Origin: Asterias amurensis
Taxonomy: Eukaryota; Echinodermata; Asteroidea; Forcipulatida; Asteriidae
Direction: 5' to 3'
Length of the DNA: 64,000 nt
Assembly: GCF_032118995.1 (NCBI RefSeq)
Contig: NC_092654.1
Span: 15,987,784 to 16,051,783, forward strand
Numbering within the stretch: position 1 is the stretch's first letter; the number at the start of each line of letters is the position of its first letter. The notes beneath the pieces are model-generated. The model saw only the letters and a program-made list of their open reading frames with translations. It searched no databases and was not told the DNA's origin. Shown one piece after another: positions 36,021 through 50,000 of this stretch. Both the position numbers and the translations under genes were made by a program.

Positions 36021-36094
36021 AAAATAACAAGTTCATATTTTGTTGTAGGCCTATGTACATGTAGGCCTACAACAAAATATGAAATTGTTATTTT
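36021..36094. repeat. Near-perfect 33-nt inverted repeat
   Basis: The left arm 36,021-36,053 and right arm 36,062-36,094 pair with one mismatch across an 8-nt spacer (TGTACATG). Confidence 0.85.
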
Positions 36095-36185
36095 GTCTCA
36101 AATTTTGATTTATCAAACAAAACATTGAAAATAAACTATGGCTTTTCTTTATCTAGGCGTGATCCATGGCTTGCGTATCTAACAG

Positions 36186-36425
36186 GGCCCAATTTCATAG
36201 AGCTGCTAAGCACAAAAATTTGCTTAGCATGAAATTACATCCTTGATAAAAACAAGATTACCAACAAAATGTCCATTTGTTGCTTGTTACTCAGTGGTGT
36301 TCAGATGTTGTTTGCTTGTCCTGAAAATCACTTGGAAATTTGGTTGGTAATCCTGTTTTTATCAATAAGGGAGCAATTTCATGCTTAGCAAATTTTTGTG
36401 CTTAGCAGCTCTATGACATTGGGCC
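36186..36425. mobile_element. Element C copy
   Basis: It begins GGGCCCAATTTCATAGAGC and ends CTCTATGACATTGGGCC. Its interior arms, AACAGGATTACCAACC-like in both orientations, are shared with the copy at 44,073. Confidence 0.75.
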
Positions 36426-36715
36426 AAAGGTTGGATATCGACAATTTGCCAGAACCTCCCAAGAAGTTAAGATGAGTGTGGCATAAAATCATTTAGCACA
36501 ATAAAAAAAGCAATTTTATAGGTGGTGTTACTGATCAACATGGTTGGTTTGTGTCTTATCTTGTCCTTGCTCTATGGTCATAAAATATGTATGAATTTAT
36601 ATTTGGTTACTGAATGCAATGCATGCATTGAGCAGCTTAATAAAATCTGTGGCCAACCCACTCGACTCTCCGAGCTAGATCTCTATGCATTGAGCTAGAT
36701 CTCTCTATGCACTTT

Positions 36716-36728
36716 ACTGCCTAGCAAC
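36716..36728 (+). promoter_or_regulatory. Candidate RFX X-box upstream of the EFCAB6-like gene
   Basis: ACTGCCTAGCAAC fits the X-box consensus RYYNYY-N(1-3)-RRNRAC bound by RFX factors at ciliary genes. About 240 bp downstream a good donor (AAGTAAGTGA at 36,971) could end a noncoding first exon, and a good acceptor at 38,052-38,053 lies 23 nt before the start codon. A promoter around 36.7 kb with a spliced leader is therefore plausible. A single short motif can occur by chance. Confidence 0.35.
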
Positions 36729-37444
36729 CACTCAATCAACTGATTGATCACGTGGTACCACCACTGGCAACTTGTTGTTTGGTTGGCTCCCTTGACTCTC
36801 AACGTATAGCTTAGCATGGGCTTGCTGGTGTACGGGGTACCAACTGTAACTTCCCGTAAAAACTTGGCCGGAGCAGACGACCACAGAAAAATAAATAAAA
36901 TATAGCCCATTTGACAGAAGAAAAACAATGCCTTGGTGACAAGTTTGGATCGTTACACTGCAGATTAAGAAAGTAAGTGAAAATGGTCTCAATGCTTGAA
37001 CATTTTTTAATGGATATAATGATCTGGGATTGATGTGTTGTTATTATGGGGGGTATTTTTTTATCACATCACATCTATACACACACGTTGTAGCTGCATC
37101 TCCCGTCTCTACGCGGCACACTGCACTGGGCCACACTGCGCTGCCGGTTCTACGTCGGGCAGTTCCACAACTTTGGGATTCAGATGAAGCTATATTATTA
37201 AATAAAAGGGCAACAATTGGGAGGTACATCACTTTTTAGTGAAATTTTTTGCAGTTGCAATGCATTGTTATTGCAAACGACTTTATTAATTAATCAAAGT
37301 CAAACATTTAATTTTCTTATTTATTTAACTGTAACAGTAACACTACAGTGACTGTGACTGTGAGTAACATGTTAAATGTTACATTTTTACAATGTTATTC
37401 CAATCCAAGGCAACCGATAGCAAATAACACTAACATAACACTAG

Positions 37445-37814
37445 TTAAAGCCATTGGACCCTTTCGGTACAGAAAACAAAATAAAAGTTCACAGATTTAC
37501 AAATAATATACAGGGTTTACAGAAGGTAGTGGTGAAAGACTTCTCTTGAAATATTATTCCATAAAACGCTTTACTTTTTGAGAAAACAGTAAAACAATAG
37601 CAATTCTCGATAGCGAGAATTACGGATTTATTTTAAACACATGTCATGTCACGGCGAAACGCACGGATACAATGGTGGGTTCTCCACTAAACACAGACTC
37701 CGATGACCGATTGAGCCTAAATTTTCACAGGTTTGTTATTTGATATAGAAGTTGTGATACACGAAGTGTTGGCCTTGGACAATACTGTTTACCGAAAGGG
37801 TCCAATGGCTTTAA
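37445..37814. mobile_element. Element B copy
   Basis: Termini are TTAAAGCCATTGGACCC and GGGTCCAATGGCTTTAA. The central palindrome is ATTCTCGATAGCGAGAAT. It lies between the candidate promoter and the EFCAB6-like start. Confidence 0.8.
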
Positions 37815-38076
37815 CAAGACACTAAGTAAATTGTTGGTGTTTTTTTAGGGTATCAGTCACTGTCTGTGGCAATTGGCACAGGATGCTGTCCAGGTCTGGC
37901 CTGGGACTTTGGAACTTGGACCTTGGATCTACCAAGAGATTTTTTTCTCACAAATGATTGTCAAAAACAGTTAAATTATTCATAAAATTACAAAAATGCA
38001 CCAGTCATACAAGAAAAATAACATTGTTTAAATTTATTTTATTTCTCAACCAGATTCTAGTCGTCCCTGACACAAG

Positions 38077-41000
38077 ATGGCGTCTCCCTTGGTTATAGGA
38101 TCTAGTATGGGAGGTCTCCGCCCAAATACAGGGGGAGTAATGTTTACACCAAGGGATATCCTCAAAACATCTAATGGATTACGCACTCCTGGAAGCCGAG
38201 CATCGAGAGGATCGTTTGAGTACGGTCGCCTAGAAGAAAGAGCTCCATCAAGAGGCAAGGAAGATGTGAAATTTTGAAAAAAAGTTCAAGCAAAAAGGAG
38301 GACACAATCATTGCAATAAAGGGATGGGTTCAGACCTGATACTTCATGTAGGCAACAAAGACGATTGCCCCCCTGGTCATTGCCTTGGTGCCCGAAATGC
38401 TACAGTAGAAATTTATAATTTCCTCATAGCGTGCCCTTACCAAGGAAAAATGCCTTGGTGCCCTCGCCCTTTCAAAAAACGAAGCATACAGGCCTGTACA
38501 TGTACATCATTGGTTTTGGGAAGAAAATGTTCAATTCAAAACATTGACAAATTTAAATTAGCTTGCAAACTTATTTATCAACCAATGCAATAAATTGTCT
38601 GTCATATGTTTTAAACCTAGTCTTTCTCAAAATGATCAGATAAAAATGATGAATTTCAAATGTATTATAACCTAATTTAGATTTGTAGTGAAGAGCTATA
38701 TTGTCTTTCTTTCTCTTGCCCCAATTGTTTTAACCATGTCAGTTGCCTTTTAAAGTTTGTTGTTGAAAATAAATTGAAAAGTCCCCTCTCGCCTTAACCT
38801 AAAACAGTAAACTGATAGTACCCATGGTCAAGTGGGTAGACCTTTAGGACTTGCAATCACAGGGTTGTTGGTTTGATTCATACAAGCTAATCGCTGATTT
38901 CACAATGACAAGAATTTTACAGTCTAATTACTGAATCACAACTTCTTGATTTTTGCAATTCATAATCAAAGATGTTTGAAATCAATGTTTGTATGAGAGA
39001 GATTGGCTGTTGCCAGCTTGGTAGTTATATCCTCTTGCAGGATTTTACCAAGATCATCTAAACAAACAAACAAATATAATGTTGTTATTTTGCGAGAGCA
39101 ATTCATAATAACTTGTGATTGTTCTTTGCATCCAGCTTCCTCAGCGCCGTTATCACCTGTCGCCCTCACCCCAAATCCCCAACTCAGTATCATTGAAGTT
39201 GAGCAGCTCATAAGAGACAAGGTCAGACAGCACTACCATGACTTGAAACAGGTAACTATAGACATCATTTAGCTTTAATTGTAATCTTGGGAGATGCAGG
39301 CCTTGAAATCACCCACGGCACCCACAACAACTTGACATTAAAGGCAGTGGACACTATTGGTAATTACTCAAAATAATTATTAGCATAAAACCTTACTGGG
39401 TGACGAGTAATGGGGAGAGGTTGATGGTATAAAACATTGTGAGAAACGGCTCCCTCTGAAGTGGCATAGTTTTCGAGAAAGGAGTAATTTTCCACGAATT
39501 TGATTTCGAGACCTCAGATTTAGAATTTGAGGTCTCGAAATCGAGCATCTAAACGCACATGTGACTTCATGTGACAAGGTTTTTTTTCTTTCATTAAGAT
39601 CTCGCAACTTCGACGACCGATTAAGTTTAAATTTTCACAGGTTTGTTATTTTATGCATATGTTGAGATACACCAACTGTGAAGGCTAATCTTTGACAATT
39701 ACCAATAGTGTCCACTGCCTTTAAAAATACTTCCTGACTTAAAATAAAGGCAGCTGAACACTCTAAAAAAGAAAAATGAAAACCAGTTTAGAAAATGTCC
39801 GCTGAAACAGTCCAGTCTTTCGAAACTGGTGATTCATCCTATAATGTACTCAAAACATCTCTCTTAATTTCAGGCGTGCCAGAATTACGACATCGATCAG
39901 AGTCTGACCATCACAAAGGGAGAGCTTCGGAGGGTCCTAGACACCTACTGTCACCCCCTGACCAGGGAGCAGTTTGATGCTGTTGTGGCCAAGGTACCAG
40001 CGAATGCCAGCGGAACCATAGTGTACTGCAACTTCCTAGATAGGTTTGCCAGCAGCGGAGAAGGATCCAGGGAGTCTTGGAAAATGACCTCGGGTCATAG
40101 GTCAGTAAACTTTTCCTGTTTGTATTTACTTGTTTACTTTTTTACTTGTTTACCACAGATATTACAAGTCAGGTTCAGACTTGGTTTGATATAGACTTGT
40201 GGACAAGTCATCAATGGCGTAATGGTTCAGGTCTCCATATTTGAATATTGCTCTCGCGAGATCACTGCTCTCACGCGAAGCTGCTGGCTGCTGACTACTC
40301 CCCGTTTAATGAGACTGCACAGTGTGAGAGCAGTAGTCTCGCAGGGGCCAGCACTCTTGCGAGAATACTGCCGCTGTTGCGGGAATTGTGAAAAGAGTCG
40401 GAATGCTATCACCGCGACATACATTAGCGACTTTTCCACAAGTCTAGGTTTGATAGTAATATGTGTGAATAGATCAGAATTTTTTTACATGTTTGTCAGT
40501 TTATGTACATGGTGGATTACATAAAGAGCTTACACTGTCAGCAACTGTTTTGATAGCAAAAACCAACTCTGTAATGTTCCTTTGAAGGAAAACAAATCAT
40601 GTTTTGGTGGACTCATATTTTTTATTTAATATAGATATAGCTACACAAAGTCACCTCAGGATATGGGAATTGATGTCTTGGAGAGACAACTGCGAGAGAA
40701 GGTAGCGGGCAACCTGAAGAACTTCATCAAAGGCCTGCATTTATTTGACTACAACCGGGACGGCAAGGTCCAAAAACACGAGATGCGCAAAGTGATCGAG
40801 AATTACTGTTTCCGAATGACAGATGAACAGTACGACCGGTGAGTGATAGTCAAGTCTCTGGGGGTAACACAGGTGAAATATCTTGGCCAAATTTCATACT
40901 GATCTGAGTTTAAAATTACAATAAAAGTTTTGGAAGTGGCCAAGGATCAAATTTCTAAAGTCTACATTTCGTGTTATACTTCAGCCCGTTCCAGTAAAAC

Positions 41001-44000
41001 TAGCAGCCTAGTTGTTCACATTTTACTATTTGAAGCAGCAGTTTTTATCCTGCCCCATTGCAATACTCAGACAAGTGTTTAATCCTAATTGAAAATTATT
41101 TTTATTGGTTTTGTTCCTCTTTTAGATTATGGTCCAGGTATGACTTCCATCATAATGGTGTTGTGAACTACAGAGAGTTTCTCCAGCGACTCGGTGTGAA
41201 CGTCAAACGTCATGATATTATGTTCCCGGAGAGCACCAAACCATGTGAGTCCCAATTGTCAACATGATGGGTTACTTTACTTTTCTCAAATGAGAAGCCA
41301 AGATCTTCATTAAACTTGTTGTGGACAAACAGTTTTAACTGTGCATTTGGCTTGATGTCTAGTGGTTGAGTTATCAGAGTGTCAGGGATGTGATTCCTCT
41401 ATTTTTAACTGGAAATTCTTCTTATTTATTTTTGTACCTTTTGTAATTAAGATCAAATTCATAAAAACCTGAAGATAAAACCATAGTGAATGCCCCAGAT
41501 TGCAGAGTAGGGCTTTTAAAACAAAAGATAAATATATGTAAGCAGGCTTCGTGCACACATGCTTTCGCGCTCACAAACGTTCACACTTTGCACACACAGT
41601 TCAGGTTTTTTTAAAAGTCTATCACATCCATGGAATGGGGGCTCGTACAGGGCACTTTTGTTTCTTAGCAAGGTACTTTGAAGAAGTTGCTACTCATCAA
41701 CCAGGAGTGAACTGGTTCTTGTGTGGGTGGAGCTGCCTGTTTTTTTTTTATGTCTGAAGAAGTTGGGCCCATTTCTTGGCAAACCCTCAACCAGCTGTCA
41801 GATAAAGTCCCATTGCCCTTTGAAGTTGTGGTCCATCCATTGCAAACGGGAGCAACCCCTTAGACAGGCAGGACCAGTATGGGGGCAGGCTTCTTCTTCA
41901 TAAAACACTAATCACCAATATATTTTGTTATTAAACTTTTTAGTGTCATTTGCGGAGAAGGAACAAAATCGACACAAACAAGTGGAACAGTTGGCGGTAT
42001 TCAACGGATCGGATGACACCGTACGGGGGATGACCTTCCCTCAAATCGAGGCAGAGCTTCGCAAGCGGGTATATTATGATTTATGTTTTCTATTTCACAG
42101 TACTATTAATGCTTACTGAAAACTTAGGAACTTTCCTGGATTTCAAAAAGATCAACATTTTTGTCCTCAAGATAATGTTTTATGAGACATTGCATGACCT
42201 CCATTGGGAAAAACTTGAGGGTGGGGGACGCAATTGCATTCAGATTAGTTTAATAACAATGAAGCCAGGTTCATACTTCATGCGAATGCGATCGCGATGC
42301 AAATTTTTACGTCACAAATTTGCAACATTTGAAATGTGTTCAACTCTTGCGAAACGTTCACAGCAAAAACATGGCTGTGACATCAAAATTCGCTTTGGAA
42401 GTAGTAAGGAAGTAAGAAGTACTTGCAGAAATCTCAATCATACAAAGCAGATTGAATGGAAGTGCAAAGAATATTGCCTTGTTTACCTTTAAGTGTCCCA
42501 GCGGAAAAATAATGGCGCCCTTTTAACAAGGAAAAAAAGCCTTGGCCAAGGTAAGATCAATTTGTACTCTTAAACAAGCGCTCTTTCTTGTTTTTCACTT
42601 TTGCAGCTGAAGGAAAACTACATCAATCTGAAGAAGATGTTCATGGCCTTCGATGCGAGACAAGACGGTTTTGTTTCCCTTGAAGACCTGAAGAGCATCT
42701 TAATCCAGTTCACGCTACCGATGTCTGATCAGTTATTTCTGCAACTTATGGACAGGTAAAGAGACAGACACTGATCAGAGCTAATTATTTGCTTTTGTTT
42801 GTGTGTAAAGCGCAATGATAATTTGTTTTGATTTGCGCTATATAAGAGCTGGTTTTACTATTATTTATTATGACCATGTTACATGCATCTGGTTTGCAAC
42901 AAATTTCAAAAAGCTAAATATAAACATAATACTTTAAGATATGTTATTTTTGTATCGGGATAAAGAGTACTACTTGGTTTGTTCCCTTACCTGGGTGTGT
43001 ATTAAAGGCACTGGACACGTTTGGAAATTGTCAAAGACTAGTATGTCACTTGGTGTATCGCAAAATATGCATAAAGTAACAAATCTGTAAAAATGTGCAC
43101 TCATTTGGTCATCAAAGTTGCAAGAGAATAATGAAGAAAAAATACCCTGCGGCAGGTCCTGGACAAATTTGTGTCCTTTCAGATGCATAATATAAGGCTT
43201 CATCCAGGCCCTGAGCCTTTTAATATTTGAGTGAGAAATTACCTCTTTCTCAAAAACTATGTTACTTCAGAGGGAGCCGTTGCTTTTGTTTTATACTATC
43301 AACAGCTCTCCATTTCTCGTTACCAAGTAAGTTTTTGTTCTGACAATTTTGTTTGAGTAATTATTACCAATAGCTAGTGTCCAGTGCCTTTTTTAAAAAA
43401 AATTGTGAAAATGGTTGCAGTAATCAATTTTTCTTTTTCTTTTAATTTAGGTTTGGCCTGAAAGCGTCTCACAAGATTCCCTGGGAACATTTTCTGGAGA
43501 AATTCCAGAATCCTAGAATTGAAGGAAATGGGCAGACCATCCCGATCAAACCAAATCACAAGTGAGTTGAACTTATTTAAATGTCAAACTTGTGAAGCAC
43601 TTTATCAATGAATTTAGTACTCAATAAATGCATTGGTTAAAAAAAACTCGAGATAGGATTAATCCTAGAGTTTTGTGAAATCGGCTGCAGTACCTCCAAT
43701 GTTTGGACCATGGTTTCAGGCATTTCAGAAGCAATACTTCTAACCCCTGTTAATAAAGGACGCAACTGTTGCAGTTTGCAAGTGCTTACGAATGTTGCCA
43801 TTAAACTATTTTCCTGATTCCCTCCAAGCAGCGTTTCAAATCTTACTCAATGTTCTTTTCTGTTTGATGAACAGAGTGAATCCCATCCGAGAAGGAGACA
43901 GTGAGATGGAAGTTGAAGACATCGCAAGACTCCTCCATAAACACGTCACTAACATGTACCCTTCTATCAAAGAGGCCTTCTTGGCTTTTGATCAGGTAAG

Positions 44001-47000
44001 ACTCGGCTTTTGAATCCCAGGAAAAGCTCTATGTAACCATAGGGTATAATCTTGCCTGTCTCCCCACTGTCCTGGGCCCATTTTCATAGAGCTGCTAAGC
44101 ACACAAATTTGCTAAGCATGAAATTTTTTTCTTCATAAAAACAGGATTACCAACCAAGTTTCCACATGGTTTTCAGGATAAGCAAACAACAGCTGAATAC
44201 CAGTAACAAGCAGTAGGCAACAAATGAAAATTTGGTTGGTAATCCTGTTTAAATCGAGGAAGAAATTTCATGCTAAGTAAATTTTTTAGCTTAGCAACTC
44301 TTTGAAATTGGGCCCTGGTCGCTCAAGCCTTTGCTCAGCATCTGACACTACTCGCCTCATGGAACCTAACTCTGTCAAGGTTTTCAAGTCTGCATCAAGT
44401 CGCACCTTTTCACATTTTGCTCCCTTAACCTGGAATGCGTTCACTATCTCCATCAGATAATCTGACTCTTTAATGCATCTGACACTACTCGCCTTAAGGA
44501 ACCAAACTCTGTCAAGCTTTTCAAGTCTGCATCAAGTTTCACATTTTGCTCCCTTAACCTGGAATGCGTTCACTATCTCCATCAGATAATCTGACTCTTT
44601 AATGCATCTGACACTACTCGCCTTAAGGAACCAAACTCTGTCAAGCTTTTCAAGTCTGCATCAAGTTTCACATTTTGCTCCCTTAACCTGGAATGCGTTC
44701 ACTATCTCCATCAGATAATCTGACTCTTTAATGCAAATTCAAGAAGTGTATTTTTTCCCAATTTGGTTATTGATGTAGTGGTGCCTTATATGTACACAGA
44801 TGTAGGTGTATGTAGAACTTTCACTGAACCATCAAGATTTCAGCAAAAGGCCACCTACCTAACATGTATTTCCTTTTATTTAAAAAAAAAAAAAATTCAC
44901 TGGCTGAATTTTAAAAAGGAGGTTTGAACAAAAACTCTTGTTAAAAAAGCAGAATCAAACACAGAGCTAGAAAAACAATAAAAACCAAAACATGAACAAG
45001 TGAATCTAAACTTTTCCCAGGATGGATTCTTAATTAATTTCTTATTTCCATTTTTGTAGAATCGAGATGGCAAGGTAACAAAGAAGGAACTGCGTAAGAT
45101 CTTGGATAAGTTTACCATACGTCTGAATGAGCAGCAATTCAAAGGCCTTGTCGCACAGCTAGACCCATACAATGACAACTGCATCGATTATCACACATTC
45201 CTAGATTTGTTTGAAGTTCGCGAAACGAAGGTGAGTGATAAATTTTGACCTCCTCCAACAAAAGTCATTTACATTTTTTTTTTTAATGCAATTGGTATTA
45301 ATGGTGGTTTTTATTTTCAAATAATGGTTTTCAAGAAAGTGAAGGGAAATACTTCCTCTTGTGTGTTAGTTCATTGTTATTAGTTTGACTATTATCATAT
45401 TTTTCTGGTAATGCAACTAATGGCTCGTAAAATGTCTATGTAGAGAAGATGTTAGTTTTAGATATTTAATTTTGATTTATTTATATACACACCCAACAGC
45501 ACAATTAGCGCCAAAAACAGGATAGGTAGGAAACGAGAAGAAATGTTCAGTTTTAGATGTGGGAGGAAAAACCCAAAATAGGGAAAACCTCACAATAGGT
45601 ATGAACTGAAAACCCAATCCACATACAAGGCCCTGGTCTGAGGTTGGATTTGAATCGTGGTCCACAGAGGTGGAAAACCTAAAAAATAAGGAAACCCTCG
45701 TGACCAAGTAAGGACATACGGCAACCAATTCCACTAGCAAGACTCTGCTTTAGAACATGTAGGATATGAACCAAGTTCACAGGGGTGAAAAACAGAAGAA
45801 ATCACTCGACCAGTCTGTGTAACTCTTGATTCATTCAAATAAAATCTTTTACAGGAGGGTCACAAATGGTTAGACTCTGAGCATCGGTGGAATGACAGGG
45901 CACCAGCTAACCTTGCCTGGTCCACTGTAGAGGATATTCTACGAGAGAAGATAGAGGAGTACTGGAAGAGTGTGAGTTCAGCGTACCGTCTAGCCGATCC
46001 AGAGGGGACTGGAGCTATTGGATACAAACCCCTGAAGAGAATTCTCAACCGTCATGTCTTACCAGTCTCAGATGAACATTTTGATGTGTAAGTTGATTTA
46101 AGTATTTGAAGGCACTGGACACGCTTGGTAATTGTCAAAGACCAGTATTCTCACTTGGTGTATCCAAACTTTATGCATAAAATAACAAACCTGTGAAAGT
46201 TTGGGCTGAATTGGTCATTGAAGTTGCAAGAGAATAATACAAAAAGAAAAAACACCCTTGTTGCACAAATTTGTGTGCTTTCAGATGATTACCAAAGGCT
46301 TCAGGTTTGAAGTCTTTTAATATTTTAGTGAAAACTTACCTCTTTCTCAAAAAACTACGTTACCTTAGAGGGAGCCGTTTTTCACAAGGTTTTACACTAC
46401 CAACAGCTCGTCAATACTTGATACCAAGTAAGTTTTTATGCTAACAATTATTTTAAGTAATTGATTACTAATAGTGTCCAGTGGCGTTAAGACTGCTTTG
46501 ACTTGCAATGACCAGCACTTTCATTATATTGACATATTTTTCCCCACCAGTTTATGGAGTCAGTGTGAGGAATCGCCAGACGGCAAGATTATATTTGGAG
46601 AATTCCTGGCCAAGCTGGGTGTGGACGTATCCCCTGGGGATCTTGTTGGTCCAAGTACAAGAATACAGGTCCTGAGTGATCTCAGTGAACAGCAGAGACA
46701 AGCTGACTTGGATATCAGGTTGGTTATTTTACTTAATTTTTAAATTTGTTTTTATTCAAATAGCGCAAGCGCCAATAACCTGATGGATAACAATATTTAA
46801 CATTAAAACAGTAAAACAGAATAATTATTTATAGGAAAAAAAAAATAAATAAAAAAATCATGCACAAGGCAAGAGGGTAAAACCCTAAAATAAAAACAGA
46901 CAGAGAGTCTTCATCATTGTTAAAAAAACACCATCAATCCATCAATACAAATAGTTGAAAGTAACTCAAATGAAATGCAAACCTGAAACAAATCTACATC

Positions 47001-50000
47001 ATTGACCAGCAGGTCAAAGGATTAGAGTAAGTACATGGCTTTTGTTGCTCCAGGCCCATCTGGAAATATTTTTTTGTATTTTTCCTTTTTGCGATGGCTA
47101 AATAAGTGATACAACAAGCGTTTTTTGACTTGATGAGTGGTCTTCGCACAGGACTCAAGCTGTTATGTTTCTATTCTAATTAGCTCAGTACGGGATCCAG
47201 TCCTGGTCATGACATGTGTGTCTTTAAAAGAATGAAGAAGCATGAGAAGAAGCACGCACAAAGCCTTGTTTTCGCACTCAAACATCCCGATAGGAGGAAC
47301 TAGAAGACACACTGGTGGCACATTTACCATCAAAATATCCATAGAACATAAAGTAGAGGCTTTTATGAAAATGGTACCGTCTTTTCTTAAAGAACTATTC
47401 TTGCGTCCTCACAGCAAGACATTGCAAATTTGTTAAAATTGTTTTCGTTTTTTTCTTCTCCAGATTGACGAATGTTCAGCAGACTGCTCTGGAGCGAACC
47501 AGTCAACTGTCTGCAGATGAAGTGATCGTAAAGCTCAAGGATCGGATGGCTCAGAAGTCTGGACGAATCAGAGATAACTTCTTACGCTACTGCAAGAGCC
47601 GACGAGGCAAGCTGTACAAGAAGGAGTTCAGACAGGTCGGTGGAGGAGGAAAATTGTGTTCTTGGAATTGTTTTGTGGAAAAGGAGAGGGTAGAAGGGCA
47701 GTCAATGTGATGATGGCTCACTTCTGTAAAGCCTGGTTCATTTCAACTGATACTAATTATGTTGCGATTTTTTTTTACCATAACGTTTGTATCGCATTCG
47801 CAGGAATTATGAACGGGCCTCACTAATGAGAGATTATGTTTCGGTGTTATTTCCCAAGGGAAAAAAATAAATAAATAAATAAATAAATGCATACAAATTT
47901 GATATAAATACTGTCTGCCCTGAGCCGACTGGGTTTTTCTTGGTACTAAAATCCTTTGACTGGGTCTTACTAATTCTTAAAATTCTTTCTGCTCAGCTGA
48001 CTGGTTCTTTCCAAATTTTAATGTTCTCTCCTGAGCCGACCCGGCCGGTCTTTATAAGTCTAAAAGAAAAAAAATCCTTTTCTGCTAAAGTTGATGAAAT
48101 TACTTACCTATAAGAAGATAATTAAAGCCAGCTTTTCATGTTGTAACTTCAGGTCTTGAAGTCCTTTGGAATGTACATGGAAGATGACCAGTTCAGTAGC
48201 CTATGTGAGATTGTTGGCTTCAACCGCGGTCCGTTGACGTACACAGACTTTGTAGAGCAGTTTGAGGATCCTAGAGCGAGAGGTCCCGGTGATGAAATCA
48301 CGAGGGTACCCAATCATCGCTACACGCATCTATTGACGCAGAGTATGACGTCAGGGGAAGTAGAGGGTCTACTACTGGACAAGATGAGACAGGCGTTTGG
48401 GGTAAGTTGGTGGATTGGATTGAGGGTTTGAGTAGAGGGGGTGTATGAGAGGTCCTGGTGATGAAATCACGAGGGAACCCAATTATCGCTATACACATCT
48501 ATTGACGCAGAGTATGACATCTGGGGAAGTAGAGGGTCTACTACTGGACAAGATGAGACAGGTGTTTGGGGTAAGTTGGTGGAACGGATTGAGGGTTTGA
48601 GAGGATGGGGATTGATAAACTGCATGGGTGCTCTTGTAATGTCGGTCGATCAGTTATCACTTACGTGGCTTATTGAATCAGTTTCTTGGGTTGAGCAAAA
48701 CATTGAGACTACCAACATAACCCTAAATTGATTAGTTGGTAGAGCACCAACATGTTAATCCGGAGGTCGCTGATTCAAATCCTGCTCTTGTCATTAATTG
48801 TTTGTTCAACACAAAATTTGCTTAATTTTACCCAATTAGTTTCCTTTGTGGTTTATCAATTTCATGGCCCTGCTTACTTTAGCAAAGAGTTTGCTAACAC
48901 TCAACGGAGCAGGGAATTCTGAACTTACATCAAGCCTATTTCACAGATTAGCATTTCACAGGATTTTTGCTTGTGCGCATGCGCAATCCACGTTTAAAGA
49001 CAGTGGACACTATTGGTAATTGTCAAAACCAGTCTTCTCACTTGGTGTATCTCAACATGCATGAAATAACAAACTTGTGCAAATTTGAGCTCAATCGGTC
49101 ATCAAAGTTGCGAGATAATAATGAAAGAAAAAACACCACACAAAGTTGTGTGCTTTCAGATGCTTGATTTCGAGACCTCAAATTCTAAATCTGAGGTCTC
49201 AAAATCAAATTCATGGAAAATTACTTACTCCTCGAAAACTACATTACGTCAGAGGGAGCCATTTCTCACAATGGTTTATACTATCAACAGCTCTCCATTA
49301 CTCATTACCAAGTAAGGTTTTATGCTAGTAATTATTTTGAGTAAGTACCAATAGTGTCCACTGCCTTTAAGTATTCTTTGTTTACAAACCTATCGCATAA
49401 ATTTGGCACTTGCCCTGTTGACAAAAAATAATGATTCTAAGTGCAGTATTTGGCGGTAAGCAGAGCCATGAAATTAGGCCCTGTGATAACCTCAAAATCC
49501 AAACCTACAATCCACCAAAAACAATCGCATCCAAACCAAAGACTTTGACATTAATTCTCACCCACATAATAGAGCCTCCGCACCACATTCTACAAGTTGG
49601 ATGACAATCACGATGGGCTCGTCGAGCAGGAAGACTTCCGCCGTCTGATGGACACCTTGATGTTCACCATCTCGGACGAGGAGTTCAAGAAGCTGATGAG
49701 TAAGCTAGGCATCAATAAGAGGACCAAGCTGAGCTACAGGGACTTCCTGGACAGGTTTCAGGTGGTGGACGCCCCGGGGAGCCACAAGTGGCTTGACTCT
49801 GATCACAGGTATGACAACACCACGCTAGCAGATCAGATAATAATAATAATAATAATAGCAAAACTTTTAATGCGCAGTCATCCACGGTAGACTGAAAAGA
49901 CGTCTACAATAATACAATACAATAACTAACAAAAAACTTGCAAATTTATATCATTTATACGAGAAATGAGCGAGAAAAGTCCTCAGACATCAAATGAGTT

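Larger units (their letters stand above)
31877..36660. other. Intergenic, no gene recognised
   Basis: Spacer between the SULT4A1-like and EFCAB6-like genes. It contains an element A copy (31,967-32,369), element C copies (33,900-34,187; 35,826-36,020; 36,186-36,425), a 33-nt-arm palindrome (36,021-36,094) and otherwise AT-rich sequence without domains. The 3' UTR of the sulfotransferase must lie at the left edge, but no convincing polyadenylation signal was identified. Confidence 0.6.

Noticed and set aside
40225..40440. TCTCGCGAGA motif region as an internal promoter
   Set aside because: The motif is a known core-promoter word, but it lies within a partly inverted-repeat-like intron segment with no other promoter features.
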